Shown here: positions 5,886-6,547 of the stretch, piece by piece
Layout of the letters: each line of letters opens with the position of its first letter
Numbering within the stretch: position 1 is the first letter of the stretch
NCBI GenBank assembly: GCA_019244985.1
Contig: JAFASB010000351.1
Location: 1 to 6,547, forward strand
DNA from: Acidimicrobiia bacterium
GTDB lineage: Bacteria > Actinomycetota > Acidimicrobiia > Acidimicrobiales > AC-14
DNA: 6,547 nucleotides
Reading direction: 5' to 3'
The notes under the pieces: generated by a model
Database searches by the model: none
What the model was told of the DNA's origin: nothing
Seen by the model: the letters and a program-made list of their open reading frames with translations, nothing else
Translations under genes and position numbers: made by a program

Positions 5886-6547
5886 CTACAGGTCCCAGAA
5901 GCGTTCGCGGCCGGACTCTGCGAAGCGAAGGCGCAGCGCTGCTTCGTCGTCCGACGTGAACGGGCGGTAGGCGTCCTCGCCGCGCCCGCGGACCCAGAGT
6001 GGGTCGCCACTGGTGCGGTCGCTGCGGAACTTCTGGTGGACGAGGGCGCGCTTGAGGACCTTGTTCGTCGCCGTCGACGGCAGTTCGGCGGAGACGCGGA
6101 CGTAGCGCGGGCGCCACTTCGGCCCGACATCGTTCTGGGCGTCGAGCCACTGGGCGAAGGCCGTGGGATCGAACGACGCGCCGTCGCGCAGGATGAGCGC
6201 GGCCATGACCTGGTCGCCTGCCTGTTCGTCGGGGACGCCGTAGACGGCAGCAATGACGACGTCGGGGTGACGGGCGACTGCCGCCTCGATGGGACCGGCC
6301 GGAAAGTTCTCGCCGTCGACGCGGAGCCACTCGGCGTTGCGGCCGGCGAAGAAGAGGTATCCGGCGTCGTCGACATATCCGAGGTCGCCACTCCAGTACC
6401 AGCCGAACCGCGTCGTCCGCTCGTTGGCCTCGGGGTTGTTGTAGTAGCCCTCGAAGGGGCCGACGCCGCCGGTGTTGACGATCTCACCGACGCACTGGTC
6501 GGCATTCACGAGACGGCCGTCGCTGTCGAACTTCGCCCACGGCCGTT
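5886..6547 (-). CDS. Fatty-acid/acyl-CoA ligase (FadD-like, AMP-binding family), 5'-truncated by the window edge
   Basis: The frame is open to the right edge, leaving 219 C-terminal residues. The GTG at 6509 is an internal Val codon, because RPWAKFDSDGRL encoded upstream of it is family sequence. The visible part holds the end of the large adenylation domain and the mobile C-terminal domain. Features are GEIVN (20-24); FEGYYNNPEA (31-40), which is common in FadD/FATP proteins; YWSGDLGY (50-57), with the ribose-binding Asp54; the hinge region FAGR (66-69), followed by LRVDGENFPAGPIE (74-87); AAVYGVPDEQAGDQVMAAL (99-117); and STATNKVLKRAL (157-168), with Lys162 as the likely catalytic lysine. 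Such enzymes activate a carboxylic acid to an acyl-AMP and then to its CoA thioester. It resembles actinobacterial FadD1/FadD17-like fatty-acid-CoA ligases from memory of those families. It ends in tandem stops (TAG then TAA). The acyl-CoA dehydrogenase gene follows on the same strand, suggesting one lipid or aromatic side-chain pathway. Confidence 0.91.
   Translation of the reverse strand, partial: RPWAKFDSDGRLVNADQCVGEIVNTGGVGPFEGYYNNPEANERTTRFGWYWSGDLGYVDDAGYLFFAGRNAEWLRVDGENFPAGPIEAAVARHPDVVIAAVYGVPDEQAGDQVMAALILRDGASFDPTAFAQWLDAQNDVGPKWRPRYVRVSAELPSTATNKVLKRALVHQKFRSDRTSGDPLWVRGRGEDAYRPFTSDDEAALRLRFAESGRERFWDL

Noticed and set aside
4607..5959. 450-codon plus-strand open frame opposite the acyl-CoA dehydrogenase gene
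   Set aside because: It is a composition shadow of the dehydrogenase, with no recognisable domain or ribosome-binding site.
5747..6505. Upstream in-frame extension of the acyl-CoA dehydrogenase (630-codon frame)
   Set aside because: The extension runs through the structured element and out of frame across the CoA-ligase gene. Its residues are Arg/Ser/Thr-rich shadow sequence. GTG 5746 gives the family N-terminus.

Overview
The window is high-GC DNA with strong G/C bias at third codon positions and long antisense shadow frames. The gene set is an actinobacterial-style fatty-acid CoA ligase, an acyl-CoA dehydrogenase, an ABC1/AarF kinase, a luciferase-like monooxygenase, a HyuA-family protein and a beta-carbonic anhydrase. 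This fits an actinobacterium, possibly an uncultured or environmental lineage. The assignment rests on gene content and composition only. No rRNA, tRNA, CRISPR array, insertion sequence or phage gene was seen.

Left part, plus strand (1-2977): three genes are joined by overlapping stop/start codons (ATGA, then TTGA) and form a tight operon. They encode the C-terminal part of a hydantoinase/oxoprolinase (HyuA) family ATPase whose 5' end lies outside the window, a luciferase-like flavin- or F420-dependent oxidoreductase, and a beta-carbonic anhydrase starting at TTG. The HyuA family includes bicarbonate-using ketone carboxylases, so the coupled carbonic anhydrase hints that this HyuA could be a carboxylase subunit. 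That is inference.

Right part, minus strand (2967-6547, read right to left): the C-terminal part of a FadD-type acyl-CoA ligase, an acyl-CoA dehydrogenase, and an ABC1/AarF/UbiB-type kinase-like protein. The kinase gene converges on the carbonic anhydrase gene and their 3' ends overlap by 11 bp. The ligase and dehydrogenase fit acyl-CoA activation followed by alpha,beta-desaturation.

The most unusual content is in the two gaps between the minus-strand genes (4467-4612 and 5747-5885). Each holds one copy of a roughly 75-nt element in the same orientation. Each is bounded by a perfect 11-13 bp inverted repeat, and the interior sequence is clearly related between copies. Two base pairs of the outer stem differ between the copies in a compensatory way, which points to a conserved folded RNA or folded single-stranded DNA. 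I do not recognise the family. Next to one copy lie two identical-architecture palindromes (GTCAA-N7-TTGAC), 29 bp apart, just before the AarF-like gene, which look like an operator pair.
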